64,000 nt of DNA. It comes from Chitinophagaceae bacterium (lineage in GTDB: Bacteria > Bacteroidota > Bacteroidia > Chitinophagales > Chitinophagaceae). Below, piece by piece: positions 45,503 through 53,966 of this stretch. Each line of letters opens with the position of its first letter. The stretch's first letter is position 1. Both the position numbers and the translations under genes were made by a program. The notes beneath the pieces were generated by a model. It did no database searches, was not told the origin of the DNA, and saw nothing but the letters and a program-made list of their open reading frames with translations. Location: the NCBI GenBank assembly GCA_016786745.1, contig JAEUVS010000118.1, positions 18,669 through 82,668 of the forward strand, given 5' to 3'.

Positions 45503-46783
45503 TTACCCCAATTCAGGATACAGCGGAAAACCTTGCATGAAAGCATTAACTTCTTTCGCAATTCCTTCCAGTTTGCCTTCATCATCAGCATTCACCAGGG
45601 CACGGTCTATGTAGTCGACCACTTTATCCATATGTTCCTGCTTCATGCCCCTGGTGGTAATAGCAGGAACACCCACACGGATACCTGAAGTTACAAAAGC
45701 AGATTTATCATCGTAAGGTACCATGTTCTTATTTACGGTGATGTCGGCTTTCCCTAAAACATTTTCAGCTTTTTTACCGCTGATGTCTTTATTGCGCAGG
45801 TCAATCAGCATAAGGTGATTGTCGGTTCCGCCGGATACGATATGATAACCTCTTTTTACCAGGCTCTCGCTCATGGCTTTGGCGTTGGCGATAACCTGTT
45901 TGGCATAGGTTGTAAATTCATCCGTCAGCGTTTCACCAAAGGCGATCGCTTTAGACGCAATGATGTGCTGCAGCGGACCACCCTGTATGCCGGGGAACAC
46001 TGCCATGTCGAGCAGGTTGCTCATCATCCGCACATTTCCTTTTACATCCTTGAGTCCGAACGGATTTTCGAAATCTTTCTTCATCAGAACGATTCCTCCC
46101 CTTGGTCCGCGGAGTGTTTTATGTGTAGTAGAAGTAACTATGTGGCAATGGTCGAAGGGTGAGCGGAGTAGTCCCTTTGCTATGAGGCCCGCAGGGTGGG
46201 CCATATCGCACATCACAAAGGCATTGATGCTGTCTGCGATTTTGCGGATGCGTGCGTAATCCCAATCGCGGCTGTAAGCCGAAGCACCGCAGATGATCAC
46301 TTTTGGTTTTTCCTGTGCGGCCACCTTCTCCATCATGTCGTAGTCTACGAGTCCATCTTCTTTCTTCACGCCATAGAAAACCGGTTGATACAGCTTGCCC
46401 GAAAAATTTACGGGCGAGCCATGGGTGAGGTGTCCTCCCATACTCAGGTCGAGGCCGAGAATTTTGTCGCCGGGTTGTAATAATGCGAGTAAAACCGAAG
46501 CGTTTGCCTGCGCCCCTGAATGCGGCTGCACGTTTGCATATTCGCAGTTGAAAATTTGTTTAAGGCGGTCTATCGCAAGCTGCTCGGTCTGGTCCACCAC
46601 TTCGCATCCACCGTAATACCTGCGTCCGGGATAACCTTCGGCGTATTTGTTTGTCATTACATTTCCCATCGACTGCATTACGTCGAGGGAAACAAAATTT
46701 TCCGACGCGATCAGTTCCAGGCCGCGACGCTGGCGTTCAAGTTCTTTTTTGATCAGGCCGAAAACCAAAGTATCCTTTTGCAT
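45503..46783 (-). CDS. glyA: GlyA, serine hydroxymethyltransferase
   Basis: Converts serine to glycine and charges tetrahydrofolate with a one-carbon unit, a main supply for purine synthesis. A PLP enzyme of 426 aa: the Schiff-base Lys lies in [35 protein letters not shown] and [17 protein letters not shown] are typical. The promoter element TATTTTTG ends 34 nt before the ATG, so this gene, unlike many others here, has a normal leader. Confidence 0.97.
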   Translation of the reverse strand: MQKDTLVFGLIKKELERQRRGLELIASENFVSLDVMQSMGNVMTNKYAEGYPGRRYYGGCEVVDQTEQLAIDRLKQIFNCEYANVQPHSGAQANASVLLALLQPGDKILGLDLSMGGHLTHGSPVNFSGKLYQPVFYGVKKEDGLVDYDMMEKVAAQEKPKVIICGASAYSRDWDYARIRKIADSINAFVMCDMAHPAGLIAKGLLRSPFDHCHIVTSTTHKTLRGPRGGIVLMKKDFENPFGLKDVKGNVRMMSNLLDMAVFPGIQGGPLQHIIASKAIAFGETLTDEFTTYAKQVIANAKAMSESLVKRGYHIVSGGTDNHLMLIDLRNKDISGKKAENVLGKADITVNKNMVPYDDKSAFVTSGIRVGVPAITTRGMKQEHMDKVVDYIDRALVNADDEGKLEGIAKEVNAFMQGFPLYPELG

Positions 46784-46817
46784 GTATAAAGAGAATTAGA
46801 TATGATGAATCAGGCCG

Positions 46818-46825
46818 CAAAAATA
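46818..46825 (-). promoter_or_regulatory. -7 promoter element TATTTTTG of glyA
   Basis: Exact TAnnTTTG on the minus strand, 34 nt upstream of the glyA start. Confidence 0.5.
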
Positions 46826-46866
46826 ATGAAGCAGGGTTATAAAAATGCAGTACTTTCACGAAAGAA

Positions 46867-47865
46867 ATGAAAGCTATCATACCAGTGGCAGGTGCTGGTA
46901 CTAAGTTGCGTCCGCATACTTATACCCAGCCAAAGGCACTCATCCCGTTAGCCGGTAAAACCATCTTAAGCATTATTGTGGACCAGTTGAAAGAAGCTGG
47001 CATCTCAGATTTCATTTTTATTATTGGTTATCTCGGCGATAAAATAAAAGACTACGTCAACGAAAAATATCCTGACCTCAACGCTCATTTTGTAAACCAG
47101 AACGAACGCAAAGGCATAGGTCACGCCATTCAGCTTACACGTAACATTGTTGGCGACGATGAAGTGTTCATCGTTCTTGGTGATACTATCTGCGAGTACG
47201 ACGTGGCAGATGTGCTCGCAAGGCCTACTTCTGTTTTGGGTATTAAAAGAGTGGATGACCCACGCGATTTCGGCGTCGCGGAGATAGGCGAGGACGATTT
47301 TATTTCGAGAGTAGTAGAAAAGCCTCAGATACCAAAGTCGAACATGGCGCTCGTGGGTGTTTATCGCATCAAGGAAAGTCACCAGTTGTTCGACTGTCTC
47401 GAGAATAACATCAGGAACCTCGTGACAAGTCGCGGTGAGTTTAGTATTACGGATGCTATCGAATGTATGATCAGGAGCGGGGCAAAGTTCCAGTCGTTTA
47501 AAGTGCAGAACTGGTTCGACTGCGGTAAAAAAGAAACGCTGCTCGAGTCGAACTCAACGCTGCTGAAGAAATTTGGCGGCGTTATCGCCCGCGATCACCA
47601 TTTTGAAAATACTATCATTATTCCCCCTGTAAGTATGGCCCCGGGGTGCGACATCCGAAACTCAATCATCGGGCCCAATGTTACCATTGGCGAAAAGGTA
47701 AGAATCAGTTACTCGGTGATAAAAGATTCAATTATCGGGGCCTTTGCCAATTTGTCGGATATTGTGCTTACAAAGTCGCTCATAGGCAGCGACACAGAAA
47801 TAAAAGGCGAAAGCCGGAGTCTTAACATCGGCGACAACACTGAAATAGACCTCGGAGAATCCTGA
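46867..47865 (+). CDS. Sugar nucleotidyltransferase with left-handed beta-helix tail
   Basis: A 332-aa nucleotidyltransferase. MKAIIPVAGAGTKLRPHTYTQPKALIPLAG holds the G-x-G-T-x-LRP-x(n)-PK substrate motif; FIVLGDTICEYD has the metal-binding Asp, and VEKP and DCGKKETLLE are typical of glucose-1-phosphate thymidylyl- or uridylyltransferases. From about residue 245 hexapeptide-like turns (IIIPPVSMAPGCDIRNSIIGPNVTIGEKV) form a short beta-helix, common in archaeal-type and Bacteroidota homologs. It makes an NDP-sugar; which one cannot be told. Confidence 0.9.
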   Translation: MKAIIPVAGAGTKLRPHTYTQPKALIPLAGKTILSIIVDQLKEAGISDFIFIIGYLGDKIKDYVNEKYPDLNAHFVNQNERKGIGHAIQLTRNIVGDDEVFIVLGDTICEYDVADVLARPTSVLGIKRVDDPRDFGVAEIGEDDFISRVVEKPQIPKSNMALVGVYRIKESHQLFDCLENNIRNLVTSRGEFSITDAIECMIRSGAKFQSFKVQNWFDCGKKETLLESNSTLLKKFGGVIARDHHFENTIIIPPVSMAPGCDIRNSIIGPNVTIGEKVRISYSVIKDSIIGAFANLSDIVLTKSLIGSDTEIKGESRSLNIGDNTEIDLGES

Positions 47866-47868
47866 TTG

Positions 47869-47961
47869 TTAAGGCGTTTTAACGGTGGCGCGCTTGGCTG
47901 TTTGAAGGAATTCAGGTACTTTCATACCCTGTTGTAACATTTTTAATAATTCAGATGTCAT
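47869..47961 (-). CDS. Possible 30-aa small protein
   Basis: ATG 47961 on the minus strand opens 30 codons ending in TAA at 47869. The peptide begins MTSELLKMLQQGMKVPEFLQ and ends TAKRATVKTP; it looks like an amphipathic helix with a basic tail. It fills most of the 126-bp spacer between two plus-strand genes, and TAAATTTA, one base off the -7 consensus, lies just upstream. Codons look normal. No family recognised. Confidence 0.35.
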   Translation of the reverse strand: MTSELLKMLQQGMKVPEFLQTAKRATVKTP

Positions 47962-47991
47962 ACTTATAAATTTAACCCGAAACCGCTTTGT

Positions 47992-48399
47992 ATGCCACGT
48001 TTGAAATTTTTTATCCTCTGTTTCGCACTTCTTCCTTTTTCAAATTGCGTTTTTGCCAGCCAGGGTGGTGATGGAATACCTCCGAAAGATCCTGTAATCA
48101 CCGGTTCAGTGTCCGACGCATCTTCTAAAAAGCCCGTGAAAGGTGTCACGGTTTCAGTAACCGCGAAAGATGGAGTGAAGTTCATCACTACTGATGCCTC
48201 CGGCAAATTCATCATTCCCAAGCTTCCCGCGGGTGAAGTAACCATTCAACTCGAGAAGAAAGGCTATAAAACGTACAGGCGCGAAAAAGTAATAGTAAAA
48301 GAAGGCATGCAGATAAAGCTAAGCTTCGACCTTAGTAATCTTCGTGAAGAAGAAGACGCAGACCTTTTTCATCCACTACTAAGGATGATTGAAAGCTAA
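47992..48399 (+). CDS. Exported carboxypeptidase-regulatory-like domain protein
   Basis: A 135-aa protein with signal peptide (PRLKFFILCFALLPFSNCVFAS). The mature part is one CarboxypepD_reg-like beta-sandwich: VITGSVSDASSKKPVKGVTVSV, FITTDASGKFIIPKLPAGEVTIQLEKKGYK. Such domains are usually parts of TonB-dependent receptors; here it stands alone. The Cys near the signal end (FSNCVFAS) could be a lipobox, but spacing is poor. Role unknown, envelope location likely. Confidence 0.82.
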   Translation: MPRLKFFILCFALLPFSNCVFASQGGDGIPPKDPVITGSVSDASSKKPVKGVTVSVTAKDGVKFITTDASGKFIIPKLPAGEVTIQLEKKGYKTYRREKVIVKEGMQIKLSFDLSNLREEEDADLFHPLLRMIES

Positions 48400-48402
48400 A
48401 AG

Positions 48403-49380
48403 CTAATTGCGTTTCAACGTCCACTTCCACATTTCTTTCCACGTTGTTTTCTTCCCATACAGCAGTATGCCGGTGCGGTAAATTTTTGCGCTGAGCCATG
48501 TTATAAAAAGAAATCCGGCTACCAGTAAAAGCATACTTGCTATTAACTCCCACCACGGAACGGTACCTGGCACACCAAACGGGATGCGGGCCATCATTAC
48601 AACAGGTGAAAAGAAAGGTACCATGCTGCTCCATGTAGCCAGTGAACTCACCGGTTTCATGATCACCTGCACCATAATGGCAATGGCAAGAATGACCGGC
48701 ATCGTAACAGGAAGCAACAGGCTCTGTGTGTCCTGCGCGTCTTCGCTTACGGCGCTGCCCACCGCGGCAAATAGCGAAGCATAAAACAGGTAACCGAATA
48801 TGAAATAAAACAGGAAGCAAAACAAGATAAGCGGCAGGTTAATAGTCATGAGGCTTGCCTGCAGGGCCGCTGTGTCGGGCGCCGACGATTGTTTGCCTGC
48901 CTCACCAAGCGCATCTGGCGGCAGCACGGTGAACAGCACGAGGACAAAGACGACTACCAGCACTAGCCACATAATAAATTGTGTGAGCCCAACCGCGCCG
49001 ATGCCGATTATCTTCCCCATCATCAACTGAAAAGGCTTTACAGAAGAGATGATAATTTCGGCGATGCGATTGGTTTTTTCTTCCGACACTCCCCGCATCA
49101 CCATTGTGCCATATATTAATATAGATATGTAGATCAGGAACGACGAGGCATATCCCACGCCATAAGCAACGCCCGACTTTTCATTTTTCGCCATGTTTTC
49201 CTTCACAATCTCAGCTTCGCGAACGGTTTTCTGGTTCGCCATATCCTTAGGACTAATGAATACGATCGCTGCTATCAATCCCACAAAAAACAGGGGCGTG
49301 AGGAAAGTCGAAATGATAAAAGTCCTATTCCTTACCCGGGTGAGATATTCTCTCTTTATAATAAGCCATGTTTTATTCAT
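48403..49380 (-). CDS. ABC-2 type permease, NatB-like, with short periplasmic part
   Basis: Permease of a Na+-efflux or related exporter, partner of the ATPase at 49408. TM1 (TFIISTFLTPLFFVGLIAAIVFI) is followed by only about 35 residues before TM2, whereas NatB-type homologs carry roughly 100 residues more there. Then come VGYASSFLIYISILIYGTMV, MRGVSEEKTNRIAEIIISSV and FQLMMGKIIGIGAVGLTQFI, all highly typical, and three or four further helices. The 325-aa length is short compared with about 430. An in-frame loss of the periplasmic domain is likely. Confidence 0.88.
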   Translation of the reverse strand: MNKTWLIIKREYLTRVRNRTFIISTFLTPLFFVGLIAAIVFISPKDMANQKTVREAEIVKENMAKNEKSGVAYGVGYASSFLIYISILIYGTMVMRGVSEEKTNRIAEIIISSVKPFQLMMGKIIGIGAVGLTQFIMWLVLVVVFVLVLFTVLPPDALGEAGKQSSAPDTAALQASLMTINLPLILFCFLFYFIFGYLFYASLFAAVGSAVSEDAQDTQSLLLPVTMPVILAIAIMVQVIMKPVSSLATWSSMVPFFSPVVMMARIPFGVPGTVPWWELIASMLLLVAGFLFITWLSAKIYRTGILLYGKKTTWKEMWKWTLKRN

Positions 49381-49407
49381 AAGATATTATAAATATTATG
49401 ATAAATA

Positions 49408-50340
49408 TTATGCGGTTAATTTTTGAAACTGCCGGGTTAATGGTGTCCCTTCAACGAGACGAATAAAAATTTCATTCATCGACGGAAGCAATTCATAGAA
49501 CCCGGTTATCGTAACGTCTTTCTGCAGGTAGTAAAGGAGCACATCGTTGGGGCGGTATCCTTCTTTAATTTTTACCACGAGTCGCTGCTCCTTCGATGAG
49601 ATGATTTCGAAAGCGTCGGGCGCCGGTCCGTCGGGAATGGTTTCGAGGGTGATGGCGAAAAGGTTTTCTTTAAACTGTTGCTTCACATCCTTTACGGTGC
49701 CGTCGAGGATTTTTTTGCCCTGGTTCATTAGAATGATATGATCACATATCTCTTCCACCTGCTCCATGCGGTGAGTGCTGAAGATGATGCTGCACCCTCT
49801 TTTCGCAAGCTGGAAAATTTCTTCTTTGATAAGATTGCTGTTTACAGGATCGAGACCGCTGAATGGTTCATCGAGAATGATGAGTGAAGGCTCATGCATA
49901 ACTGTTGTTACGAACTGCAGCTTTTGCCCCATGCCCTTGCTGAGATCTTCCACTTTCCGGTTCCACCACGATTGCATTTCGAGCCTCGTAAACCATTCTT
50001 TCGCTTTGTGTATCGCATCGTGGCGGCTCAGGCCTTTCAGCCGGGCAAGGTATACGGCCTGTTCGCCTGTTTTCATTTTTTTATAAAGGCCGCGTTCTTC
50101 GGGCATGTAGCCGATTTCTTTTACATCCTGTTCGGGGTGGAATTTTTTTCCGTTCAGATTGATGGTGCCGGCATCGGGATAGAAAATACCTGTTATCATG
50201 CGTATAAGCGTCGTTTTTCCGGCTCCATTTGGTCCGAGTAAACCGAATATGCTTCCGCGCGAAACGTTGAAGGAAACGTCGTCTACTGCTTTCTGAGTGG
50301 CAAAATATTTTCTGATGTTTTCTACTTCCAGGATGTTCAT
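49408..50340 (-). CDS. ABC transporter ATP-binding protein, NatA-like
   Basis: A 310-aa ATPase with Walker A GPNGAGKTTLIRMI, signature DLSKGMGQKLQFVTTVMHEP (LSxGM form of the NatA/DrrA group), Walker B LIILDEPFSGLD and H-loop FSTHRMEQVEEI. A C-terminal domain of about 90 residues follows the ABC core, as in NatA. It is 27 bp upstream of the permease on the same strand, so the two form one exporter. Confidence 0.92.
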   Translation of the reverse strand: MNILEVENIRKYFATQKAVDDVSFNVSRGSIFGLLGPNGAGKTTLIRMITGIFYPDAGTINLNGKKFHPEQDVKEIGYMPEERGLYKKMKTGEQAVYLARLKGLSRHDAIHKAKEWFTRLEMQSWWNRKVEDLSKGMGQKLQFVTTVMHEPSLIILDEPFSGLDPVNSNLIKEEIFQLAKRGCSIIFSTHRMEQVEEICDHIILMNQGKKILDGTVKDVKQQFKENLFAITLETIPDGPAPDAFEIISSKEQRLVVKIKEGYRPNDVLLYYLQKDVTITGFYELLPSMNEIFIRLVEGTPLTRQFQKLTA

Positions 50341-50356
50341 TGGGTAAATGTAAAAT

Positions 50357-51925
50357 CTATTTTCTCAAAATCTTTTGCGCCACAGCTTCCGCAACCCTCT
50401 CGCCATCCATCGCGGCACTGACAATGCCACCAGCGTAACCGGCCCCTTCCCCGCAGGGATACAAACCTTCTATCTGCGGATGCTCAAGCGTAACCGTGTT
50501 CCGCGGTACTCTCACCGGCGAAGAAGTCCTCGACTCGGTAGCCACCACAACAGCCTCGTTGGTGAAATAGCCTTTCATCTTTTTATCAAAATGCAGAAAC
50601 GCTTCTTTTAATGAATCATAAATATAGCCGGGCAACACCTCATGGAGTGCGACAGATTCTATACCGGGAAGATATGAGCACCGGGGCAGCGTTGATGAAT
50701 GGTGTTTCCTTGTAAAATCTTCGAGCCGCTGGGCAGGCGCCACAAATCGACCTCCTCCTGCATTGTAGGCCTTTTTCTCAACGGCGCGCTGAAACTCCAT
50801 TGCGGCAAGTGGCCCTCCCTTTTTGACTAACGGACGTATGTTCTCTTCATCAACCGATACAACAATGCCTGAGTTGGCGTACGGGTTATTTCGTTTCGAT
50901 GGCGACCAGCCGTTGACCACAAGTTCGCCGGGCGCTGTTGAAGCAGGCGCGATAATACCTCCCGGGCACATGCAGAAAGAAAAAACCCCCTTTCCATCAA
51001 CCTGCTGTACCAGGCTGTACGATGCCGGTGGCAGGAAATTGTCGCGTACGGGGCAATGGTATTGTATGGAGTCGATCAGCTGTTGCGGATGTTCTACGCG
51101 CACCCCGAGGGCAAATGGTTTTGGTTCGATCAGGATATGTTTTTGATGCAGCAGCTGAAAAATATCGCGGGCTGAATGGCCTGTTGCGAGTATTAGTGCT
51201 TCGCCATCAAATTTGTCGTGCCCGGAGGTGATGACGCCTGTAAGTTTGTTGTTTTTTATTTCAAGGTCCGTTACTTTTTTTTCGAACAAAAATTCGCCAC
51301 CGCAATCGATAATTTTTTTTCGCATTTCGGTAATGATGTGTGGCAATTTATTGGTACCGATGTGGGGATGTGCTTCGTATAAAATATTTTCATCGGCTCC
51401 GAAAAAAACGAGTAAATCGAGTATGCGATTTACGTTGCCACGCTTCGTACTTCTTGTGTATAATTTACCATCGCTGTAAGTGCCTGCGCCGCCTTCACCG
51501 AAGCAATAATTGCTGTCGGGATTGATGATGCCTTCTTTATTAAGAGTAGCGAGATCGCGACGGCGGTCGCGTACATTTTTTCCTCTTTCGAAAATGACAG
51601 GCTTGATGCCTGCTTCTAAAAGCTTTATCGCGGCGAAGAGGCCGGCGGGCCCTGCGCCTGCAATGAGAACTTTTTTTGCATCGCGTGAAACGCAGTCCAG
51701 GAGCGGATTTGCGCGTGCTCTCCCTGTGAAGGGTTCATTGATAAAAACATTAAGTTGAAGAAGTATGGCGGGTTGCTTTCCCCTCGCATCTATGGAACGC
51801 TTGATGTGAGTTAAGCCTGTGATCGAATTTTTTTTAATTGATAGGTGGTTACTTATATAATCTTTAATTGTTTCATCTGAAACAGCCTCAGAGGGTAATA
51901 ATCTGATTGTTAGTTGTTGCTGCAA
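50357..51925 (-). CDS. FAD-dependent dehydrogenase-like flavoprotein (COG2509 type)
   Basis: A 522-aa protein. The N-terminal 85 residues are a small alpha/beta domain (LTIRLLPSEAVSDETIKDYI); the FAD-binding fold begins with VLIAGAGPAGLFAAIKLLEAG, then SNYCFGEGGAGTYSDGKLYTR and ALILATGHSARDIFQLLHQ, and ends EGLYPCGEGAGYAGGIVSAAMDG. This is the uncharacterised FAD-dependent dehydrogenase family. The start codon is TTG at 51925; no in-frame ATG precedes the conserved N-terminus. It lies 17 bp upstream of the NatA-like gene and may be co-transcribed. Confidence 0.9.
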   Translation of the reverse strand: MQQQLTIRLLPSEAVSDETIKDYISNHLSIKKNSITGLTHIKRSIDARGKQPAILLQLNVFINEPFTGRARANPLLDCVSRDAKKVLIAGAGPAGLFAAIKLLEAGIKPVIFERGKNVRDRRRDLATLNKEGIINPDSNYCFGEGGAGTYSDGKLYTRSTKRGNVNRILDLLVFFGADENILYEAHPHIGTNKLPHIITEMRKKIIDCGGEFLFEKKVTDLEIKNNKLTGVITSGHDKFDGEALILATGHSARDIFQLLHQKHILIEPKPFALGVRVEHPQQLIDSIQYHCPVRDNFLPPASYSLVQQVDGKGVFSFCMCPGGIIAPASTAPGELVVNGWSPSKRNNPYANSGIVVSVDEENIRPLVKKGGPLAAMEFQRAVEKKAYNAGGGRFVAPAQRLEDFTRKHHSSTLPRCSYLPGIESVALHEVLPGYIYDSLKEAFLHFDKKMKGYFTNEAVVVATESRTSSPVRVPRNTVTLEHPQIEGLYPCGEGAGYAGGIVSAAMDGERVAEAVAQKILRK

Positions 51926-52045
51926 GGCTCTTAAATTTATTCTTCGTAGCGGTTAAAGTTGAGACAATATTTTCGCATAAAATATTTACACGAGTAAAAC
52001 AAAATTTATGTTCGAAACTGCAAAAAAAATTTTCTGACAAGTGAT

Positions 52046-52065
52046 GAATAAAAAATTTTTTATTC
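52046..52065. repeat. Perfect 20-bp palindrome in the dnaA leader
   Basis: GAATAAAAAATTTTTTATTC is an exact inverted repeat without loop, about 120 bp before the dnaA ATG. The surrounding 261-bp spacer (51926-52186) is AT-rich. I find no DnaA box of the TTATCCACA type in it. Confidence 0.7.
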
Positions 52066-52186
52066 AACAAAAAGTTTTGATATTCGTTGCCCTGCGTTAC
52101 TTTTTTGTGTTCAAAAAATAATCGCCCTGAGGACCAGCATTTGTGCAAATTTTCTTAACTCAACATAAAACAGTTTTCGAACTAAA

Positions 52187-53620
52187 ATGGTTAAATCTTT
52201 CGACAAAGTTTGGAGCAATTGTTTGGAGATTATTAAGGACATAGTTGAATGGCAGCATTTTACCACGTGGTTCGAACCTATCAGACCTGTTGAGTTAAAA
52301 AACAATATCCTGGTGATCCAGGTTCCAAGCCAGTTTTTTTTCGAATACCTCGAAGAACATTATGTAAATTTACTTGCGAAGACGCTCCGCAGGATACTCG
52401 GCAAAGAAGCCAGGCTTGAATACAGGATCATGGTAGACAGCGGAAACCACCAGAGTAAGCCCCTTACCGTGGACATGCCAACTAACGGCTACAAAACATA
52501 TTCTAATAATGAAATGGATTTCCCTCTGATCATACACAATCCAGTCAAGAATCCATTCGTGATACCGGGGTTGAAGAAAATGCAGATCGACCCGCAGCTC
52601 AACCACATCTACACGTTCGATAATTTCATTGAAGGCGACTGCAACCGGGTGGCGCGCCGCGCTGGTAAAACAGTAGCGGAGAAACCGGGCTCCAGTTCGT
52701 TCAACCCGCTCGTATTATACGGAGGCGTGGGCCTTGGCAAAACGCATCTGGGCCAGGCTATCGGTAACGAAACAAAGCGGCTCCACCCGAACAAAGTAGT
52801 GTTGTATGTAAGCTCCGAGAAATTCATCAACCAGTTCCAGGATCACGGAAGGAATAACGCCATCAACGACTTCATTCATTTCTACCAGATGGTAGATGTA
52901 TTAATTATAGATGACGTTCAATTTTTCAACCGTGCCGAAAAATCGCAGGATGCTTTCTTCGCGATCTTCAATCACCTTCATCAAAGCGGCAAACAACTGA
53001 TACTTACTTCAGATAAAAGTCCGAAGGACCTTGAAGGTGTGCAGGAGCGGCTGCTCAGCCGGTTCAGGTGGGGATTGAGCGCCGATTTGCAAACACCCGA
53101 CTACGACACGAGGATTGACATTCTTGAAAGAAAGATGAAGAACGACGGGCTGGATATGCCGAAGGAAGTAGTGAAGTATCTCGCCTATAATATTAATAGC
53201 AATGTGCGGGAGCTGGAAGGCGCGTTGATATCGTTGCTGGCACAGTCTTCGCTTAACAAAAGAGAAATAGATCTCGACCTGGCGAAGAGAGTATTGAGAA
53301 ATTTTGTGAAGACGAGCAGCAAGGAAATAACAATCGATACCATTCAGAAAATGGTGTGTGAGTTTTTTGACGTGCCGTACGATAAACTGTTGCAGAAAAC
53401 ACGCAAGCGTGAAATTGTGCAGGCGCGGCAGATTACCATGTACCTTGCGAAGGCGTTTACAAAAAATTCTCTTAAAACCATAGGTGAGCATTTTGGTGGA
53501 AGGGATCATACAACGGTTATTCATTCGTGCCAAACGGTGAAAGATCTGATGGATACGGATAGTACGTTTAGAGAAAGTGTGGTGGAACTGCAGCAGAAGG
53601 TGCAACTTGCCGCGATGTGA
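52187..53620 (+). CDS. dnaA: DnaA, chromosomal replication initiator
   Basis: Binds DnaA boxes and opens the origin. Domain I is residues 1-85 (VWSNCLEIIKDIVEWQHFTTWFEPI), domain II is short, and the AAA+ domain III has Walker A YGGVGLGKTHLGQAI at 178-192, Walker B VLIIDDVQFF and sensor SDKSPKDLEGVQERLLSRFRWG. Domain IV ends with the DNA-binding signature HFGGRDHTTVIHSCQTV. The 477-aa length is normal. It stands alone; dnaN is not adjacent, as often in this phylum. The 3' end carries an 8-bp hairpin over the stop codon, a repeat element and a strong terminator. Confidence 0.97.
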   Translation: MVKSFDKVWSNCLEIIKDIVEWQHFTTWFEPIRPVELKNNILVIQVPSQFFFEYLEEHYVNLLAKTLRRILGKEARLEYRIMVDSGNHQSKPLTVDMPTNGYKTYSNNEMDFPLIIHNPVKNPFVIPGLKKMQIDPQLNHIYTFDNFIEGDCNRVARRAGKTVAEKPGSSSFNPLVLYGGVGLGKTHLGQAIGNETKRLHPNKVVLYVSSEKFINQFQDHGRNNAINDFIHFYQMVDVLIIDDVQFFNRAEKSQDAFFAIFNHLHQSGKQLILTSDKSPKDLEGVQERLLSRFRWGLSADLQTPDYDTRIDILERKMKNDGLDMPKEVVKYLAYNINSNVRELEGALISLLAQSSLNKREIDLDLAKRVLRNFVKTSSKEITIDTIQKMVCEFFDVPYDKLLQKTRKREIVQARQITMYLAKAFTKNSLKTIGEHFGGRDHTTVIHSCQTVKDLMDTDSTFRESVVELQQKVQLAAM

Positions 53621-53670
53621 CGTGCATTGCACGTCATCCCGAACCGCCGAAGGCGCGTGAACGATCTATT
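53618..53670. repeat. Hairpin over the dnaA stop and GTCATCCCGA-type repeat
   Basis: TGACGTGC (including the TGA stop) and GCACGTCA form an 8-bp stem with a 3-nt loop (53618-53636). GTCATCCCGAAC follows at 53633 and GATCTATT ends the element at 53663-53670. The same type of element lies at 22223-22273 and 9487-9498. Confidence 0.65.
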
Positions 53671-53695
53671 AATAGTCAAAGTCAAAAATATTGAA

Positions 53696-53716
53696 AGCCC
53701 CGATCGGGGCTTTTTT
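53696..53716 (+). terminator. Rho-independent terminator of dnaA
   Basis: AGCCCC-GATC-GGGGCT, a perfect hairpin, is followed by six T. It separates dnaA from tRNA-Ser. Confidence 0.85.
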
Positions 53717-53733
53717 GTTGAAGTAAAATTGAC

Positions 53734-53741
53734 TATTTTTG
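53734..53741 (+). promoter_or_regulatory. -7 promoter element TATTTTTG of tRNA-Ser
   Basis: Exact TAnnTTTG, 9 nt before the mature 5' end of the tRNA. Confidence 0.6.
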
Positions 53742-53750
53742 CCACCCTCC

Positions 53751-53841
53751 GGAGAGGTGCCTGAGTGGCCGAAAGGGCCGGTTTGCTAAACCGTTGTACG
53801 GGCTTAAACCTGTACCGAGGGTTCGAATCCCTCCCTCTCCG
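53751..53841 (+). tRNA. tRNA-Ser (GCT)
   Basis: Acceptor GGAGAGG pairs with CCTCTCC (53834-53840); discriminator G at 53841. The anticodon arm CGGTTTGCTAAACCG gives anticodon GCT. A long variable arm (about 53793-53816) marks a class II serine tRNA. The T-arm is GAGGG-TTCGAAT-CCCTC. No CCA is encoded. Reads AGC and AGT codons. Confidence 0.96.
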
Positions 53842-53844
53842 CTG

Positions 53845-53966
53845 AAATGAAAATTGTCCCGCGTAAGCGGGATTTTTTGTTTGAAGCGGCGTGCAAAGCT
53901 TGCTTTGCTAAGCCGCGGAAAACAAGAAAATCGAGTGAGCGTAGCGAACGGACAATTTTTCATTTT
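53845..53966. repeat. Nested palindromic element after tRNA-Ser
   Basis: Outer arms AAATGAAAATTGTCC (53845-53859) and GGACAATTTTTCATTT (53950-53965) pair with one extra T. Inside lie the tRNA terminator hairpin, and GCGGC and GCCGC arms enclosing GCAAAGC-TT-GCTTTGC (about 53886-53915), flanked by TTGTTT and AAACAA. Two more hairpin-like segments reach 54009, including a GCCGCAGGC motif and GGGATcGGC with GCCaATCCC. I see no gene in 53842-54012. Confidence 0.7.
53857..53878 (+). terminator. Rho-independent terminator of tRNA-Ser
   Basis: TCCCGC-GTAA-GCGGGA followed by six T, 15 nt after the tRNA end. Confidence 0.85.

Noticed and set aside
51926..52186. Chromosomal origin next to dnaA
   Set aside because: The spacer is AT-rich and has a palindrome, but I find no TTATCCACA-type DnaA boxes, and dnaN is not adjacent. 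In this phylum dnaA is often not at the origin. A GC-skew plot of the genome would decide.
53618..53636. Terminator function of the hairpin at the dnaA stop
   Set aside because: The stem lacks a T-run, and a canonical terminator with T6 follows at 53696-53716.
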